A stretch of 64,000 nt of DNA from positions 124,001-188,000 of the forward strand of contig CAIZHQ010000016.1 in NCBI GenBank assembly GCA_903932865.1, in the 5' to 3' direction. The notes below the pieces were generated by a model, which had not been told where the DNA came from, made no database searches, and saw only the letters and a program-made list of their open reading frames with translations. Source of the DNA: an uncultured Burkholderiales bacterium. Its GTDB lineage: Bacteria; Pseudomonadota; Gammaproteobacteria; Burkholderiales; Burkholderiaceae_C. Shown one piece after another: positions 33,101-43,164 of this stretch. Made by a program: the position numbers and the translations under genes. The stretch's first letter is position 1. Each line of letters starts with the position of its first letter.

Positions 33101-34017
33101 TCATCAACAAAAAAATGCCGGGTAATCTGCCCAAGAAAACCGCAAGGGCTTTGCTGGACATCGAAGACAACGATTACGTGCCCATCATCCGCAACCCCAA
33201 AGCCACCACGTCTGAGTCAGAAGCGGTGTTTTACTTCCCCGGTTGCGGATCGGAGCGCCTGTTCAGCCAGGTGGGCTTGGCCACCCAGGCGATGCTCTGG
33301 CATGTGGGCGTTCAAACCGTGTTGCCACCGGGCTACCTGTGCTGCGGGTACCCGCAAAAAGGTTCGGGCCAGTTTGACAAGGCCGAGAAAATCATCACCG
33401 ACAACCGCGTGCTGTTCCACCGCGTGGCCAACACGCTCAACTACCTCGACATCAAAACCGTGGTGGTCAGTTGCGGCACCTGTTATGACCAGCTGCAGGG
33501 CTACCAGTTCGACAAGATCTTCCCCGGCTGCCGCATCATCGACATCCACGAGTTCTTGCTGGAAAAAGGCATGAAGCTGGGCGCTGGCGGCGCCTACCTT
33601 TACCACGACCCTTGCCACAGCCCCATGAAGCAGCAAGAGCCCATGAAGACTGTCAAAGCCTTGATGGGTGACAACGTGCTGGAAAGCAAACGTTGCTGCG
33701 GCGAGTCGGGCACTTTGGGCGTGACGCGCCCCGACATCTCGACCCAGGTGCGCTTTCGCAAGGAAGAAGAGCTGCTCAAGGGCGAAGCCGCTCTGCGCCA
33801 CAGTGGCGCGTTGGCGCCGCAGGCGAATGTAAAAATCCTGACCAGCTGCCCCAGCTGCCTGCAAGGCTTGTCGCGCTTTGGCGACGACATGAAAAATGGC
33901 CTGCTCGAAGCCGACTACATTGTGGTCGAGATGGCCAAACACATCTTGGGCGAAGAGTGGATGCCAGAGTACGTGAGTGCCGCCAATGCGGGCGGCATCG
34001 AGCGCGTGCTGGTTTAA
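30139..34017 (+). CDS. Giant FAD- and Fe-S-containing oxidoreductase (DUF3683; D-lactate/glycolate dehydrogenase type)
   Basis: A 1292-aa respiratory dehydrogenase-like protein combining what are often separate subunits. Residues about 1-190 are DUF3683. Residues 190-420 form an FAD_binding_4 domain ([17 protein letters not shown]). A C-terminal FAD-oxidase domain follows to about 790 ([24 protein letters not shown]). Two 4Fe-4S motifs ([11 protein letters not shown] near 823 and [12 protein letters not shown] near 885) come next, then two CCG heterodisulfide-reductase-type domains (PGCGSERLF...CCGYPQ near 1067 and CCGESG near 1186). Such proteins pass electrons from 2-hydroxyacids to quinone. 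The ATG at 30139 gives a conserved start. Ubiquinone genes follow at once. The substrate is inferred, not shown. Confidence 0.88.
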   Translation: MNAPTTLQHLMQADADAPRLREIPYNYTSFSDREIVLRLLGESAWDLLNQLRQERGTGRSARMLYEVLGDIWVVERNPYLQDDLLDNPARRKLLVEALHHRLGEVQKRRTPTVDAARDALVGQLLAMANQAVTQFSERFTRMAKLRSQVQKTLGRLTAKDNIKFDGLSRVSHVTDATDWRVEYPFVVLTPDSEVEMAGLVKGCIDLGLTIVPRGGGTGYTGGAIPLTWKSAVINTEKLEAMTEVEMVDLPGIAHKIPTIYTEAGVVTQRVADAAERGGFVFAVDPTSAEASCVGGNIAMNAGGKKAVLWGTALDNLASWRMVTPDAEWLDVVRMDHNMGKIHDAEVATFELRYFKADGKTPIRTETLVIPGNTFRKEGLGKDVTDKFLSGLPGVQKEGCDGLITSARWVMHRMPTHTRTVCMEFFGHAREAVPSIVEIKDFMFAEQKRTGTVMAGLEHLDDRYLRAVGYSTKSKRGGFPKMVLIGDIAGDNADDVAKATSEIVRIANSRSGEGFIAISPEARKKFWLDRKKTAAISRHTNAFKVNEDVVIPLPRMAEYTDGIERINIELSLRNKLKLCREIEAFLERGNLPLGKQDDANDIPSAELLEDRVAQALAVVREVQAQWQGWLTQVDALFPQLQEHTLRASWKTQIRPAFQNIFSGSAFLPILNEVTAIHQRVLKGRVWVALHMHAGDGNVHTNIPVNSDNYEMLQTAHEAVARIMVLARSLDGVISGEHGIGITKLEFLTDAELANFTAYKAKVDPEGRFNKGKLLRGAALTGLGDDVHAADLTHAYTPSFGLMGHESLIMQQSDIGAIAASVKDCLRCGKCKPVCATHVPRANLLYSPRNKILATSLLVEAFLYEEQTRRGISVKHWQEFEDVADHCTVCHKCLSPCPVNIDFGEVSMNMRNLLRKMGQKSFRPGNAAAMFMLNATNPETIKLARMAMVDVGMRAQRFVAGLLKGVARKQTSAPPASVGTAPIKEQVIHFINKKMPGNLPKKTARALLDIEDNDYVPIIRNPKATTSESEAVFYFPGCGSERLFSQVGLATQAMLWHVGVQTVLPPGYLCCGYPQKGSGQFDKAEKIITDNRVLFHRVANTLNYLDIKTVVVSCGTCYDQLQGYQFDKIFPGCRIIDIHEFLLEKGMKLGAGGAYLYHDPCHSPMKQQEPMKTVKALMGDNVLESKRCCGESGTLGVTRPDISTQVRFRKEEELLKGEAALRHSGALAPQANVKILTSCPSCLQGLSRFGDDMKNGLLEADYIVVEMAKHILGEEWMPEYVSAANAGGIERVLV

Positions 34018-34033
34018 AACCTGAAAGAACAAG

Positions 34034-34453
34034 ATGGCCGGATTGAAAAAAGACATGCCCCACCCCGAGTCGCTGACCCTGCATGGTCAGACCCGGGTGC
34101 TGGAGATCGGATTTTCTGACGGGGCCCAGTTCCGTATCCCGTTTGAGCTGATGCGCGTGTACTCGCCCTCGGCCGAGGTGCAAGGCCACGGCCCCGGCCA
34201 GGAAGTGCTGCAGACGGGCAAGCGCGAGGTCGGCATTGCCGAAATCGAGCCTGTGGGCAATTACGCCGTGAAACCCACCTTCACGGATGGGCACGAGTCA
34301 GGCCTGTTCACCTGGGAGTACCTGTACTTTCTGGGCGACCAGGAAGTCGCCCTTTGGAAGCAATACGAAGACCGCCTGCAAGCCGCAGGCATGAGCCGCG
34401 ATGCGCCCATGATCGAAGCTTCAGCGGGCGGCAGTTGCGGTCACAAACACTGA
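34034..34453 (+). CDS. DUF971 protein (gamma-butyrobetaine hydroxylase-like N-terminal domain)
   Basis: A 139-aa protein consisting only of the DUF971 domain, recognised by [35 protein letters not shown] and the later [23 protein letters not shown]. In eukaryotic gamma-butyrobetaine hydroxylase this domain binds zinc; the free-standing bacterial form has been linked to Fe-S or ubiquinone-related functions without firm proof. The C-terminus GGSCGHKH could bind metal. It lies 16 bases after the dehydrogenase and 10 before ubiE, so it is co-transcribed with them. Confidence 0.9.
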   Translation: MAGLKKDMPHPESLTLHGQTRVLEIGFSDGAQFRIPFELMRVYSPSAEVQGHGPGQEVLQTGKREVGIAEIEPVGNYAVKPTFTDGHESGLFTWEYLYFLGDQEVALWKQYEDRLQAAGMSRDAPMIEASAGGSCGHKH

Positions 34454-34463
34454 GGGCGCTGGC

Positions 34464-35195
34464 ATGAGTTTCACCCACTTCGGTTACAAAACCGTCGACG
34501 AAACAGAAAAAGCCAAGCATGTGCGTGGCGTGTTCGATTCGGTCGCGTCCAAATACGACGTGATGAACGACCTGATGTCCATGGGCCTGCACCGCGTGTG
34601 GAAGGCTTACACCGTGCAGGTGGCCAACCTGAAAGAGGGCGATCAGGTGCTGGACATCGCAGGCGGCACGGGCGACCTTTCGATGGCTTTCGCCAAAAAA
34701 GTCGGCGCTACAGGCCGTGTGGTGCACACCGACATCAACGAAGCCATGCTCTCCACCGGGCGTGACCGCCTGGTCGACCAAGGCCTGGCCTTGCCCACGC
34801 TGGTGTGCGATGCCGAGAAGCTGCCCTTTCCAGATGGCCACTTCAACGTGGTCAGCGTGGCCTTTGGCCTGCGCAACATGACGCACAAGGATGTTGCGCT
34901 CAAGGAAATGTGCCGTGTGCTCAAGCCCGGTGGCAAATTGCTGGTGCTGGAGTTTTCCAAAGTGGCCCAGCCGCTTGAGAAAGCCTACGACTGGTACAGC
35001 TTCAAGATCCTGCCCAATTTGGGCAAGCTGGTGGCGGGCGACGCTGACAGTTACCGTTACTTGGCCGAATCGATCCGGATGCATCCTGGCCAGGAAGATC
35101 TGAAAACCCTTATGAAATATGCCGGATTTGGGCATGTGGATTTTCACAACTTGTCGGCCGGGGTGGTAGCCTTGCACATGGGCATCAAATGTTGA
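34464..35195 (+). CDS. ubiE: Ubiquinone/menaquinone C-methyltransferase UbiE
   Basis: UbiE methylates C2 of the benzoquinol ring (and demethylmenaquinol) using SAM. The 243-aa protein has the family signature [21 protein letters not shown] near residue 22, the SAM motif [18 protein letters not shown] near residue 64 and the [15 protein letters not shown] and [11 protein letters not shown] blocks. It opens a quinone block continuing with ubiJ and ubiB. Confidence 0.98.
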   Translation: MSFTHFGYKTVDETEKAKHVRGVFDSVASKYDVMNDLMSMGLHRVWKAYTVQVANLKEGDQVLDIAGGTGDLSMAFAKKVGATGRVVHTDINEAMLSTGRDRLVDQGLALPTLVCDAEKLPFPDGHFNVVSVAFGLRNMTHKDVALKEMCRVLKPGGKLLVLEFSKVAQPLEKAYDWYSFKILPNLGKLVAGDADSYRYLAESIRMHPGQEDLKTLMKYAGFGHVDFHNLSAGVVALHMGIKC

Positions 35196-35230
35196 AGTCC
35201 GCAAACCGAATTTCCTGAGATGGAGACACC

Positions 35231-36238
35231 ATGAACAGCAAACTTGTAACCCTGATGCTCGCTGGCGTGATGGCCTTGGGCAGTCTGAATGCCGAGGCTG
35301 CACGCCGCATGGGTGGCGGCAAGTCTGTCGGACAGCAATCCAACCAAGTGACCAAGCGCGACGCCGCGCCCCAAACACCGGCTGCGCCTGCGCAAAATGC
35401 GGCACCTGCCAATGCCGCCAAGCCTGCTGCTGCGCCTGCCGCGGCCGCGCCCAAGCGCCCATGGGGCGCCATGTTGGGTGGCTTGGCTGCTGGCCTGGGT
35501 TTGGCATGGTTGGCCAGCTCACTCGGGATGGGTGAAGCTTTTGGCAACATCTTGATGGCTTTGTTGATTGGCGTAGCCGTCATCGCCGTGATTGGCATGA
35601 TCATGCGGGCTCGCCGAGGGGGTGCTGCGCAGACGGCGGGTAACGGAGGTCTGGCTTACCAAGGGGCGGGTGCCTCGGCTGAAAACCCTGCCACCTACAA
35701 ACAATACAGCCCCCAAAACGTGGGCAATGACGCTTCAGCTCGTCCATGGGAAGGTCAAAACACCCGTTTTGACAGCTCTGCAGCCGCATCATCGACCGGC
35801 TCCATGATCGGTTCGGGCATTGGCTCTGGCCTGGGGGGTTCACAGACCTGGGGCATCCCCGCTGGCTTTGACGTCGACAACTTCTTGACGGCCGCCAAGC
35901 GCAATTTCGTGACTTTGCAAGACGCCTGGGACCGTTCGGACATCAGCGCCCTGCGTTCCATGATGACCGACACCATGGTGGTGGAAATCCGCAACCAGTT
36001 GTCTGAGCGCGAAGCACAGTTCCCCGGCCAGCCCAACAAGACCGAAGTGGTCATGCTTGACGCCCAGCTGCTGGGCATCGAAGAGCAGGCCGATGCCTAC
36101 CTCGCCAGCGTCGAGTTCAACGGCATGATCCGCGAAGATGCCGCTTCCGGCCCCAGCCCATTCCGTGAGGTCTGGAACATGACCAAATCCAAGCAGGGTG
36201 GTGGCTGGTTGGTGGCTGGCGTGCAAGCGCTGCAATAA
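35231..36238 (+). CDS. Tim44-like domain protein, exported and membrane-anchored
   Basis: A 335-aa protein with a signal peptide (cleaved after LNAEA), an Ala/Pro-rich linker (residues 45-75), one or two hydrophobic segments (about 78-120), and a C-terminal Tim44-like domain (about 205-335: NFLTAAKRNFVTLQDAWDRSD...MMTDTMVVEIRNQL). In mitochondria Tim44 tethers Hsp70 to the import channel; the bacterial versions have no agreed role. Its position between ubiE and ubiJ-ubiB is repeated in other Burkholderiales as far as I recall, and suggests a link to quinone synthesis or the membrane complex that performs it. Confidence 0.88.
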   Translation: MNSKLVTLMLAGVMALGSLNAEAARRMGGGKSVGQQSNQVTKRDAAPQTPAAPAQNAAPANAAKPAAAPAAAAPKRPWGAMLGGLAAGLGLAWLASSLGMGEAFGNILMALLIGVAVIAVIGMIMRARRGGAAQTAGNGGLAYQGAGASAENPATYKQYSPQNVGNDASARPWEGQNTRFDSSAAASSTGSMIGSGIGSGLGGSQTWGIPAGFDVDNFLTAAKRNFVTLQDAWDRSDISALRSMMTDTMVVEIRNQLSEREAQFPGQPNKTEVVMLDAQLLGIEEQADAYLASVEFNGMIREDAASGPSPFREVWNMTKSKQGGGWLVAGVQALQ

Positions 36239-36286
36239 AGCCCGCCCCCTAGGGGTGGCCGGTACTTTCGGGAATAATCGGGGACT

Positions 36287-36847
36287 ATGGCAACACAGTC
36301 CCCTTTTTCATGGGCCGCTCAGGCTCTTCCCGATGCGGTCAACCGCCTTGCGGCCAACTTCCAGCCTCCGGCTTGGGTGGTGGACGAGAGCGTCAACCGC
36401 CTTGTTTTGTTCCTCAACCATGTGCTGATGAGCGAGCCTGAGGCCATGGCCCGATTGGCCCGGCAAAAAGGGCAACGCATCGAGCTGGTCTGGGACCGCA
36501 TACAACTGCAACTGACGCCAACACCGGCAGGTTTGCTGGAGCGAGGCCGCTTTGAAGGCTTTGACCTGCGCCTCACGGTGACCGAAGAATCGCCTGCCTC
36601 ACTCGCCTCTGCATTGGCCCGGGGTGACAAACCCAAAGTTCGCATCGAAGGCGATGTGCAACTGGCTGCCGAGATCAACTGGTTGATCGACCATGTGCGC
36701 TGGGATGCCGAAGAGGACTTGGCCCGATTGATCGGCGACGCCCCAGCCCACAATCTGGCGCAAGCCGCAAGGCAGGCCATGGCAGCTTTGCGCAGTTTTG
36801 TCGCCCAGCGGCCAGGCACCGGGCTGCGCACGGGCAGCGCGGCATGA
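36287..36847 (+). CDS. ubiJ: Ubiquinone biosynthesis accessory factor UbiJ (SCP2 domain)
   Basis: UbiJ is a lipid-binding scaffold of the soluble Ubi complex. The 186-aa protein has an SCP2-like sterol-carrier domain in its N-terminal two-thirds ([55 protein letters not shown] split across residues 75-150) and a helical tail. It overlaps ubiB by ATGA, the conserved ubiE-ubiJ-ubiB arrangement. The family is short on invariant residues, but the context makes it firm. Confidence 0.93.
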   Translation: MATQSPFSWAAQALPDAVNRLAANFQPPAWVVDESVNRLVLFLNHVLMSEPEAMARLARQKGQRIELVWDRIQLQLTPTPAGLLERGRFEGFDLRLTVTEESPASLASALARGDKPKVRIEGDVQLAAEINWLIDHVRWDAEEDLARLIGDAPAHNLAQAARQAMAALRSFVAQRPGTGLRTGSAA

Positions 36848-38421
36848 AGCGCTGGGGCCGTTTCGGTCGAGGCGCTTTCATCGTTTTCATCGTCTTGCGC
36901 TACGGCCTGGACGAGTTGGTGCTGTCGAGCTTTCAAAAACCGTGGATCCGCTTGTTGGCCCGCGTGCTTTCGGTAGGTCGTGACTTGCGCTCGCCCCGAG
37001 GGGTGCGTCTGCGCGAAGCGCTCGAACGCTTGGGCCCGATATTTGTGAAGTTCGGCCAGGTGTTGTCCACGCGTCGTGACTTGCTGGCGCCCGATATCGC
37101 CGAGGAGCTGGCCAAGCTGCAAGACCGGGTCCCGCCTTTCAGCTCGGCCATCGCGGTGGCGTCGATCGAGCGGGCTTTCAACCGCAAGGTGGATGACATT
37201 TTCGAGACTTTTGAGCGCGAGCCTGTGGCCAGTGCTTCGATCGCGCAAGTGCACTTTGCCACTTTGCGCGGTAAAGGAGGCGAGGTGCGCGAGGTGGCGA
37301 TCAAGGTCTTGCGCCCGGGCATGCTGCCCGTGATCGACAAAGACCTCAGCCTCATGCGCATGATGGCTGGCTGGGTGGAGAGTCTGAGTGCTGACGGCAA
37401 ACGCCTCAAGCCTCGCGAGGTGGTGGCTGAGTTTGACAAATACCTGCACGACGAGCTGGACCTGGTCCGTGAAGCGGCCAATGCCGCGCAGTTGCGCCGC
37501 AACATGCAGGGGCTTGATCTGGTCTTGATCCCCGAGATGATCTGGGATTTTTGCCACCCCGAGGTCATCGTCATGGAGCGCATGCATGGCGTGCCCATCA
37601 GCCAGGTGGACCGTTTGCGCGCAGCGGGGGTGGACATTCCCAAGTTGGCTCGCGATGGGGTGACCCTGTTCTTCACGCAAGTCTTTCGCGATGGCTTTTT
37701 CCACGCCGACATGCACCCCGGCAACATCCAGGTCAGCTTGGCGCCCGAGACCTTTGGCCGCTACATTTCGCTGGACTTCGGCATCGTGGGCACGCTCACC
37801 GAGTACGACAAGGAGTACTTGGCACAAAACTTCACGGCCTTTTTTCGCCGCGACTACAAGCGCGTGGCCGAACTGCACATCGAGTCCGGCTGGGTGCCAC
37901 CCGAGACGCGGGTGGATGAGCTGGAGTCGGCCATTCGTGCCGTGTGCGAGCCTTATTTTGACCGTCCGCTCAAGGAAATTTCTTTGGGCATGGTGCTGAT
38001 GCGCCTGTTCCAGACCTCGCGTCGCTTTCAGGTTGAAATCCAGCCGCAGCTGGTGTTGCTGCAAAAGACCCTGCTCAACATCGAAGGCCTCGGTCGCGAT
38101 CTGGACCCCGAGCTGGACTTGTGGAGCACGGCCAAGCCTTTCCTCGAAAAATGGATGTTGGAGCAAATCGGTCCCAAAAAGTTGTGGGAAGAACTCAAGG
38201 CGCAGGCCCCGCTCTACGCCAAACTGCTGCCGCAGTTGCCTCGCTTGCTGCACGGCTACTTGCAGCAGCCGCAGAAAAACGATGTGCGGCAGATCGAGCA
38301 GTTGTTGAATGAGCAACGCCGAACCAACAAACTGCTGCAAACCCTAATTTACGCAGGTCTTGGCTTTGTGGTTTCCTTGCTGGTTTTGCAGGTGGGCTTG
38401 CGCCTGCATCTTTTCATATAA
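36844..38421 (+). CDS. ubiB: Ubiquinone biosynthesis atypical kinase/ATPase UbiB
   Basis: UbiB is an ADCK/COQ8-type atypical kinase whose ATPase activity supports ubiquinone synthesis at the membrane. The 525-aa protein has the family KxGQ motif ([15 protein letters not shown] near residue 63), an Ala-rich nucleotide loop ([12 protein letters not shown]), the catalytic HADMHPGNI near residue 285 and the metal-binding SLDFGIVG. Two hydrophobic segments at the extreme C-terminus (about 495-525) anchor it in the inner membrane. Confidence 0.97.
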   Translation: MKRWGRFGRGAFIVFIVLRYGLDELVLSSFQKPWIRLLARVLSVGRDLRSPRGVRLREALERLGPIFVKFGQVLSTRRDLLAPDIAEELAKLQDRVPPFSSAIAVASIERAFNRKVDDIFETFEREPVASASIAQVHFATLRGKGGEVREVAIKVLRPGMLPVIDKDLSLMRMMAGWVESLSADGKRLKPREVVAEFDKYLHDELDLVREAANAAQLRRNMQGLDLVLIPEMIWDFCHPEVIVMERMHGVPISQVDRLRAAGVDIPKLARDGVTLFFTQVFRDGFFHADMHPGNIQVSLAPETFGRYISLDFGIVGTLTEYDKEYLAQNFTAFFRRDYKRVAELHIESGWVPPETRVDELESAIRAVCEPYFDRPLKEISLGMVLMRLFQTSRRFQVEIQPQLVLLQKTLLNIEGLGRDLDPELDLWSTAKPFLEKWMLEQIGPKKLWEELKAQAPLYAKLLPQLPRLLHGYLQQPQKNDVRQIEQLLNEQRRTNKLLQTLIYAGLGFVVSLLVLQVGLRLHLFI

Positions 38422-38445
38422 GTCCCAACTCTGGAGGGTACGAAG

Positions 38446-39921
38446 GTGCTGCTGACTTTTGTAATCGCTTATTTGGTCGTGACCATCGGCATTGGCTTGT
38501 TGGCTGCGCGCCGGGTTCATGGGGCCAAGGATTATTTGGTGGCCGGGCGCAGTTTGCCCCTTTACATGAACGTGGCCACGGTGTTCGCCACTTGGTTCGG
38601 GGCTGAGACCGTTTTGTCGGTGTCGGCCACCTTTGCCAAAGACGGCCTGAACGGCATTCCCGGTGACCCGTTTGGTGCCACCGTCTGCCTGGTGCTGGCG
38701 GCTTTGTTGTTCGCCAAGTTGTTTTACCGGCTGAACCTGCTGACCATCGGTGACTTTTACAAGGTCCGCTACGGCAAGTCGGTCGAGGTGCTGACCAGCG
38801 TGGCGATTGTTCTGTCTTACCTGGGCTGGACCTCGGCGCAATTGACGGCGCTGGGCTTGGTCATCCATGTGCTGTCGTCCGGGGCCATCGACCTGAACCA
38901 CGCCATCATGATGGGCGCGGCCGTGGTGCTGGTCTACACCGTGTTTGGCGGCATGTGGTCGGTGGCTTTCACCGATTTGTTCCAGACCGTGGTGATCGTG
39001 GTGGGCCTGATTTCAGTGGCTTTGCTGGTGGGCGGAAATGCAGGCGGATTTGACAAAGTGGTGGCACAGGCCGCAGCCGATGGCAAGTTCGACATGTTCC
39101 CCGCTGACATGGACGCCGCTGCTTGGTGGGCTATGGCCGGTGCTTTCTTTGCGTTTGCCTTTGGATCCATCCCCCAGCAGGATGTGTTTCAGCGCATGAC
39201 CAGTGCCAAGGATGAAAAAACCGCCGTGCGTGGGACAATCATTGGCGGGCTGATGTACTTCGTGATGGCATTTATCCCCTTGTACATCGCCTATGCGGCG
39301 TTGATCGCCCACCCCGAGCTGAAGGCCTTGTTCGAGTCGGAAGACGCGCGCACCATCCAGCGCATCTTGCCCGATCTGGTGCTGGGCCAGATGCCCATGT
39401 GGGCGCAGATTTTGTTCTTCGGCGCTTTGCTCTCGGCCATTTTGTCAACCGCCAGCGGCGCTTTGTTGGCCCCCACGGCCACCTTCACCGAGAACGTGCT
39501 CAAGCCTTTTGTCCCCCACATGAGCGACCGCCAGTTCTTGCTGCTCTTGCGCGTCATTTTGGTCGCCTTCACGGCGTGTGCCTTGTTGTTCGCTATGAAC
39601 AGCACCAGCACCATGTATGAGATGGTGCAAAACGCCTACAACGTCACCCTGACCGGTGCCTTTGTGCCACTGGTGGCGGGCGCTTTTTGGCGACGCGCCA
39701 ACACCCAAGGTGCTTTGTGCTCGGTGGTGCTGGGTGTGGGCACTTGGCTGGCGTTCAATTTTCTGGTACCCGAGACCCTGGTGCCCGCCAACTTGCTGGG
39801 CTTGGCCGCTTCCTCAGTCGGCATGCTGCTGGGTTCTCTCGCCCCAACGCTGATTCAAAATCGCGGACAGTCCATGGCCAGCGCCTTGGGTCACACCGAT
39901 AAAGCCTCATCTGGCCATTGA
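38446..39921 (+). CDS. Sodium:solute symporter (SSS family)
   Basis: A 491-aa inner-membrane carrier with about 13 hydrophobic segments. The family features are visible: DYLVAGRSLPLYMNVATVFATWFGAETVLS near residues 28-58, a central FGGMWSVAFTDLFQTVVI, and FGSIPQQDVFQRMTSAKDEKTA near residue 240. Such carriers take up amino acids, sugars or carboxylates with sodium; the substrate cannot be read from sequence. The start is a GTG at 38446 preceded by GGAGG, 24 bases from the ubiB stop. Confidence 0.9.
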   Translation: MLLTFVIAYLVVTIGIGLLAARRVHGAKDYLVAGRSLPLYMNVATVFATWFGAETVLSVSATFAKDGLNGIPGDPFGATVCLVLAALLFAKLFYRLNLLTIGDFYKVRYGKSVEVLTSVAIVLSYLGWTSAQLTALGLVIHVLSSGAIDLNHAIMMGAAVVLVYTVFGGMWSVAFTDLFQTVVIVVGLISVALLVGGNAGGFDKVVAQAAADGKFDMFPADMDAAAWWAMAGAFFAFAFGSIPQQDVFQRMTSAKDEKTAVRGTIIGGLMYFVMAFIPLYIAYAALIAHPELKALFESEDARTIQRILPDLVLGQMPMWAQILFFGALLSAILSTASGALLAPTATFTENVLKPFVPHMSDRQFLLLLRVILVAFTACALLFAMNSTSTMYEMVQNAYNVTLTGAFVPLVAGAFWRRANTQGALCSVVLGVGTWLAFNFLVPETLVPANLLGLAASSVGMLLGSLAPTLIQNRGQSMASALGHTDKASSGH

Positions 39922-39971
39922 TTCGACATAGCCGCAGCGCCTCGCAGCGCAGGTAGTCAGAAGCGGCCAGG

Positions 39972-39999
39972 CTTGGAATGGCCATGCCAAGCCTATAAT
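39972..39999 (+). promoter_or_regulatory. Probable promoter of fmdB-DUF502-aspS
   Basis: A consensus -10 TATAAT lies at 39994-39999, 36 bases before the fmdB-like start. The -35 is weaker (TTGGAA at 15-base or GCTTGG at 17-base spacing). Confidence 0.5.
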
Positions 40000-40035
40000 T
40001 GAAGGTTTTCTTGCATCACCTTCAAAGGCCCTCAC

Positions 40036-40362
40036 ATGCCCATTTACGCCTACAAATGCGACGCCTGCGGCCATGCCAAGGATGTTCTGCAAAAAATGAG
40101 CGACGCGCCGCTGGCCGATTGCCCTGTTTGCGGTGCGCCCAAATTCAATAAACAGCTCACAGCGCCAGGCTTTCAACTCAAAGGCACGGGTTGGTATGCC
40201 ACCGATTTCAAAGGTGGCGGTACTGCAGCCCCAGCGGTGCCTGCTGCTGCCGACGCTGTGGCATCACCTGCACCTGCCGTTTCAACGGCCGGTGACGCGA
40301 CGTCTTCCTCGACCCCTTCGAGCAGTGCCGGGGCCTGTGCGGCCTCTTGCGCCTGCCATTGA
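40036..40362 (+). CDS. FmdB-type zinc-ribbon regulatory protein
   Basis: A 108-aa protein with an N-terminal FmdB zinc ribbon: MPIYAYKCDACGHAKDVLQKM with cysteine pairs CDAC and CPVC, about residues 1-45. It is followed by an Ala/Pro/Ser linker and a cysteine-rich tail (AGACAASCACH) which may also bind metal. The family is named after a regulator of formamidase genes, but most members are uncharacterised. It is first in the fmdB-DUF502-aspS transcript. Confidence 0.92.
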   Translation: MPIYAYKCDACGHAKDVLQKMSDAPLADCPVCGAPKFNKQLTAPGFQLKGTGWYATDFKGGGTAAPAVPAAADAVASPAPAVSTAGDATSSSTPSSSAGACAASCACH

Positions 40363-40398
40363 TTTTTTGAGCCCTGACCCCACCGATTGCCCCTCCCC

Positions 40399-41064
40399 AT
40401 GAAAAAGCGCAGCTTCAAACAGTACTTCATCACCGGCTTGCTGGTGTGGCTGCCCATGGGCATCACGGTGTGGGTGCTCATGTGGTTGGTGGGCATGCTG
40501 GACGCCATTTTTTTGGCCGTGCTGCATGCTGCCGATACGCTGATTCCTGGCGTGCATGCCAGTGCCGAATACTTGCGCAGCGTGCCCGGTTTGGGCGTGG
40601 CCATCGTGGCGATGGTGATCTTCGCCACCGGTGTATTTGTGGCCAACATGTTTGGCCAGTGGTCACTGCGCAAATGGCACGGCCTGATGAACCGCATTCC
40701 CGTGGTGCGCAGCATTTACACCAGCGTCAAGCAAGTCGCCGACACCTTGTTTTCGGGCAGTGGCCATGCCTTCTCGAAGGCCTTGCTTGTGCAATACCCG
40801 CGCCAGGGCTCCTGGACCATCGCTTTTTTGACCGGCACGCCGGGCGGTGAAGTGGCCAGGCATCTGGACCAGCCCATGGTCAGTGTGTATGTGCCCACCA
40901 CGCCCAACCCCACATCGGGCTTCTTTTTGATGATGCCCAAAGCCGATGTGGTGGAACTTGATATGAGCGTGGATGATGCACTCAAGTACATCATCTCGAT
41001 GGGCGTGGTTGTACCCGGTACCCCTGTTCCCAAGCCATCTGCACCTCAGCCCCATCTGGGCTGA
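40399..41064 (+). CDS. DUF502 inner-membrane protein
   Basis: A 221-aa DUF502 protein with two transmembrane segments near residues 10-35 and 60-85 followed by a soluble domain with the family motifs IPVVRSIYTSVKQVADTL and VYVPTTPNPTSGFFLMMP. The family function is not established; plant relatives sit in the endomembrane system. The ATG at 40399 is preferred over the upstream in-frame ATG because it gives the basic MKKRSFKQYFITG start. Co-transcribed with aspS, a conserved neighbourhood. Confidence 0.92.
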   Translation: MKKRSFKQYFITGLLVWLPMGITVWVLMWLVGMLDAIFLAVLHAADTLIPGVHASAEYLRSVPGLGVAIVAMVIFATGVFVANMFGQWSLRKWHGLMNRIPVVRSIYTSVKQVADTLFSGSGHAFSKALLVQYPRQGSWTIAFLTGTPGGEVARHLDQPMVSVYVPTTPNPTSGFFLMMPKADVVELDMSVDDALKYIISMGVVVPGTPVPKPSAPQPHLG

Positions 41065-41111
41065 AGCTTTGTTCCGAATTCTGTTCCTGCGAATCCTGAA
41101 AGTTCCACAAC

Positions 41112-42926
41112 ATGTCCATGCGTTCCCACTATTGCGGTCTGGTGACCGAAGCCCTGACCGGTCAAACCGTGAGCCTGTGCGGATGGGTCAACCGCCGCCG
41201 TGACCACGGCGGCGTGATCTTCATCGACCTGCGCGACCGTGAAGGTTATGTGCAGGTGGTGTGCGACCCGGATCGCCCCGACATGTTCAAGGTGGCCGAA
41301 GAGGTGCGCAACGAATACTGCGTGCAGATCAAAGGCATCGTGCGTGCCCGCCCCGATGGCACCACCAACGAAGGCCTCAAAAGCGGCAAAATCGAGGTGC
41401 TGTGCCATGAACTGATCGTCCTGAACGAGTCGGTCACGCCGCCGTTCCAGATCGATGAAGACAACCTGTCCGAGACGACCCGGCTCACGCACCGCGTGCT
41501 GGACCTGCGCCGCCCGTACATGCAAAACAACCTGATGCTGCGCTACAAAGTGGCCATGGAAGTGCGCAAGTACCTCGACGAAAACGGCTTTGTCGACATC
41601 GAAACCCCCATGCTGACCAAGAGCACGCCCGAAGGGGCGCGTGATTATCTGGTGCCCAGCCGTGTGCACGATGGCCAGTTTTTTGCTTTGCCCCAGTCGC
41701 CCCAGTTGTTCAAGCAATTGCTGATGGTGGCGGGCTATGACCGCTACTACCAGATCACGAAGTGCTTTCGCGACGAAGATTTGCGTGCTGACCGCCAGCC
41801 CGAATTCACCCAGATCGATATCGAAACATCTTTCCTGACCGAAGAAGAAATCCGCGACATGTTCCAGGGCATGATCAAGCGGGTGTTCCTGAAAACCATC
41901 GGCGTGGACCTGGGCGAGTTCCCCGTCATGACCTACCAGGACGCCATGCACCTTTATGGCTCTGACAAGCCCGACTTGCGCGTGAAACTGCAGTTCACCG
42001 AAGTCACCGATGTCATGGGCGATGTGGACTTCAAAGTCTTCTCGGGTGCTGCCAACATGAAGGGCGGCCGCGTGGTGGCCTTGCGCGTGCCGGGTGGCTC
42101 CGTCGAAGGCGGCGGCATCAGCCGTGGCGAGATCGACGCCTACACCGAGTTCGTCAAGATTTACGGCGCCAAGGGCCTGGCCTACATCCGTGTCAACGAC
42201 CTGTCCAAGGGCCGTGAAGGTCTGCAGTCGCCCATCGTCAAAAATATCCACGACACCGCGCTCAACGCCGTGCTGGAGCGCTCAGGCGCACAAAACGGCG
42301 ATTTGATTTTCTTTGGTGCCGACAAGGAAAAGATCGTCAATGACGCCATCGGCGCCCTGCGCATCAAGATTGGCCACAGCGTGTTCGGCAAAGCCAATGG
42401 CCTGTTCGAAAACCGTTGGGCCCCGATGTGGGTGGTCGACTTCCCAATGTTCGAATACGACGACGAGAACCAGCGCTACACCGCTGTGCACCACCCCTTC
42501 ACCGCGCCCAAAGACGGCCACGAAGACTGGATGGTCACTGCCCCCGAGAAGTGCATTTCCAAGGGCTACGACATGGTCTTGAACGGCTGGGAAATGGGCG
42601 GTGGCTCGGTGCGTATTCACCGCGCTGATGTGCAGCAAAAAGTGTTTGACGCCTTGAAAATCACACCCGAAGAAGCTCAGCTCAAGTTCGGCTTCTTGCT
42701 TGACGCTTTGCAATACGGCGCCCCTCCTCACGGTGGTCTGGCCTTTGGTCTGGACCGCATCGTCACGCTCATGACCGGTGCAGAGTCCATACGCGACGTG
42801 ATCGCCTTTCCCAAGACCCAGCGTGCGCAGTGCCTGCTGACCCAAGCGCCCAGCCCGGTGGACGAAAAGCAGTTGCGCGAACTTCACATTCGATTGCGCA
42901 ATCTGGATGCGGTTAAAACAGCTTAA
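41112..42926 (+). CDS. aspS: Aspartyl-tRNA synthetase
   Basis: AspS charges tRNA-Asp. The 604-aa bacterial-type enzyme has the N-terminal OB anticodon domain ([20 protein letters not shown]), class II motif 2 ([16 protein letters not shown] near residue 217), the GAD insertion domain (about 290-410) and motif 3 ([15 protein letters not shown] near residue 535). Many betaproteobacteria use a non-discriminating AspRS with GatCAB to make Asn-tRNA; whether this one does cannot be decided here. A strong terminator follows. Confidence 0.98.
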   Translation: MSMRSHYCGLVTEALTGQTVSLCGWVNRRRDHGGVIFIDLRDREGYVQVVCDPDRPDMFKVAEEVRNEYCVQIKGIVRARPDGTTNEGLKSGKIEVLCHELIVLNESVTPPFQIDEDNLSETTRLTHRVLDLRRPYMQNNLMLRYKVAMEVRKYLDENGFVDIETPMLTKSTPEGARDYLVPSRVHDGQFFALPQSPQLFKQLLMVAGYDRYYQITKCFRDEDLRADRQPEFTQIDIETSFLTEEEIRDMFQGMIKRVFLKTIGVDLGEFPVMTYQDAMHLYGSDKPDLRVKLQFTEVTDVMGDVDFKVFSGAANMKGGRVVALRVPGGSVEGGGISRGEIDAYTEFVKIYGAKGLAYIRVNDLSKGREGLQSPIVKNIHDTALNAVLERSGAQNGDLIFFGADKEKIVNDAIGALRIKIGHSVFGKANGLFENRWAPMWVVDFPMFEYDDENQRYTAVHHPFTAPKDGHEDWMVTAPEKCISKGYDMVLNGWEMGGGSVRIHRADVQQKVFDALKITPEEAQLKFGFLLDALQYGAPPHGGLAFGLDRIVTLMTGAESIRDVIAFPKTQRAQCLLTQAPSPVDEKQLRELHIRLRNLDAVKTA

Positions 42927-42943
42927 TCTGCCCCAGACCCGCA

Positions 42944-42979
42944 AAAAGCCAACGCCACCTTAGGGTGGCGTTGGCTTTT
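42944..42979 (+). terminator. Strong terminator after aspS (probably bidirectional)
   Basis: A perfect 16-bp stem (AAAAGCCAACGCCACC and its complement) closes on a TTAG loop, with T-rich arms on both strands. It ends aspS transcription. Confidence 0.85.
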
Positions 42980-43050
42980 GGGGTTCGCGCTTGTGGACAG
43001 TTCGGACATGGAAGCAGATGCATCATCCTTGAGCGATGTCAGATTGACCT

Positions 43051-43087
43051 ACAAAAAAAGCTTCAAAACCGAAGTCTTGAAGCTTTT
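43051..43087 (-). terminator. Rho-independent terminator after the RRM protein gene
   Basis: Read on the minus strand, an 11-bp stem (AAAAGCTTCAA / TTGAAGCTTTT) with a 10-base loop ends in seven T, 78 bases past the stop of the RNA-binding protein gene. Confidence 0.75.
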
Positions 43088-43164
43088 GATGTATCAACCC
43101 AGCGCGAGGTCAGGTTAGAAATTGTGTCACGGCACGGGAGTGCCGTTGATTGGGTTTGCAGGGC

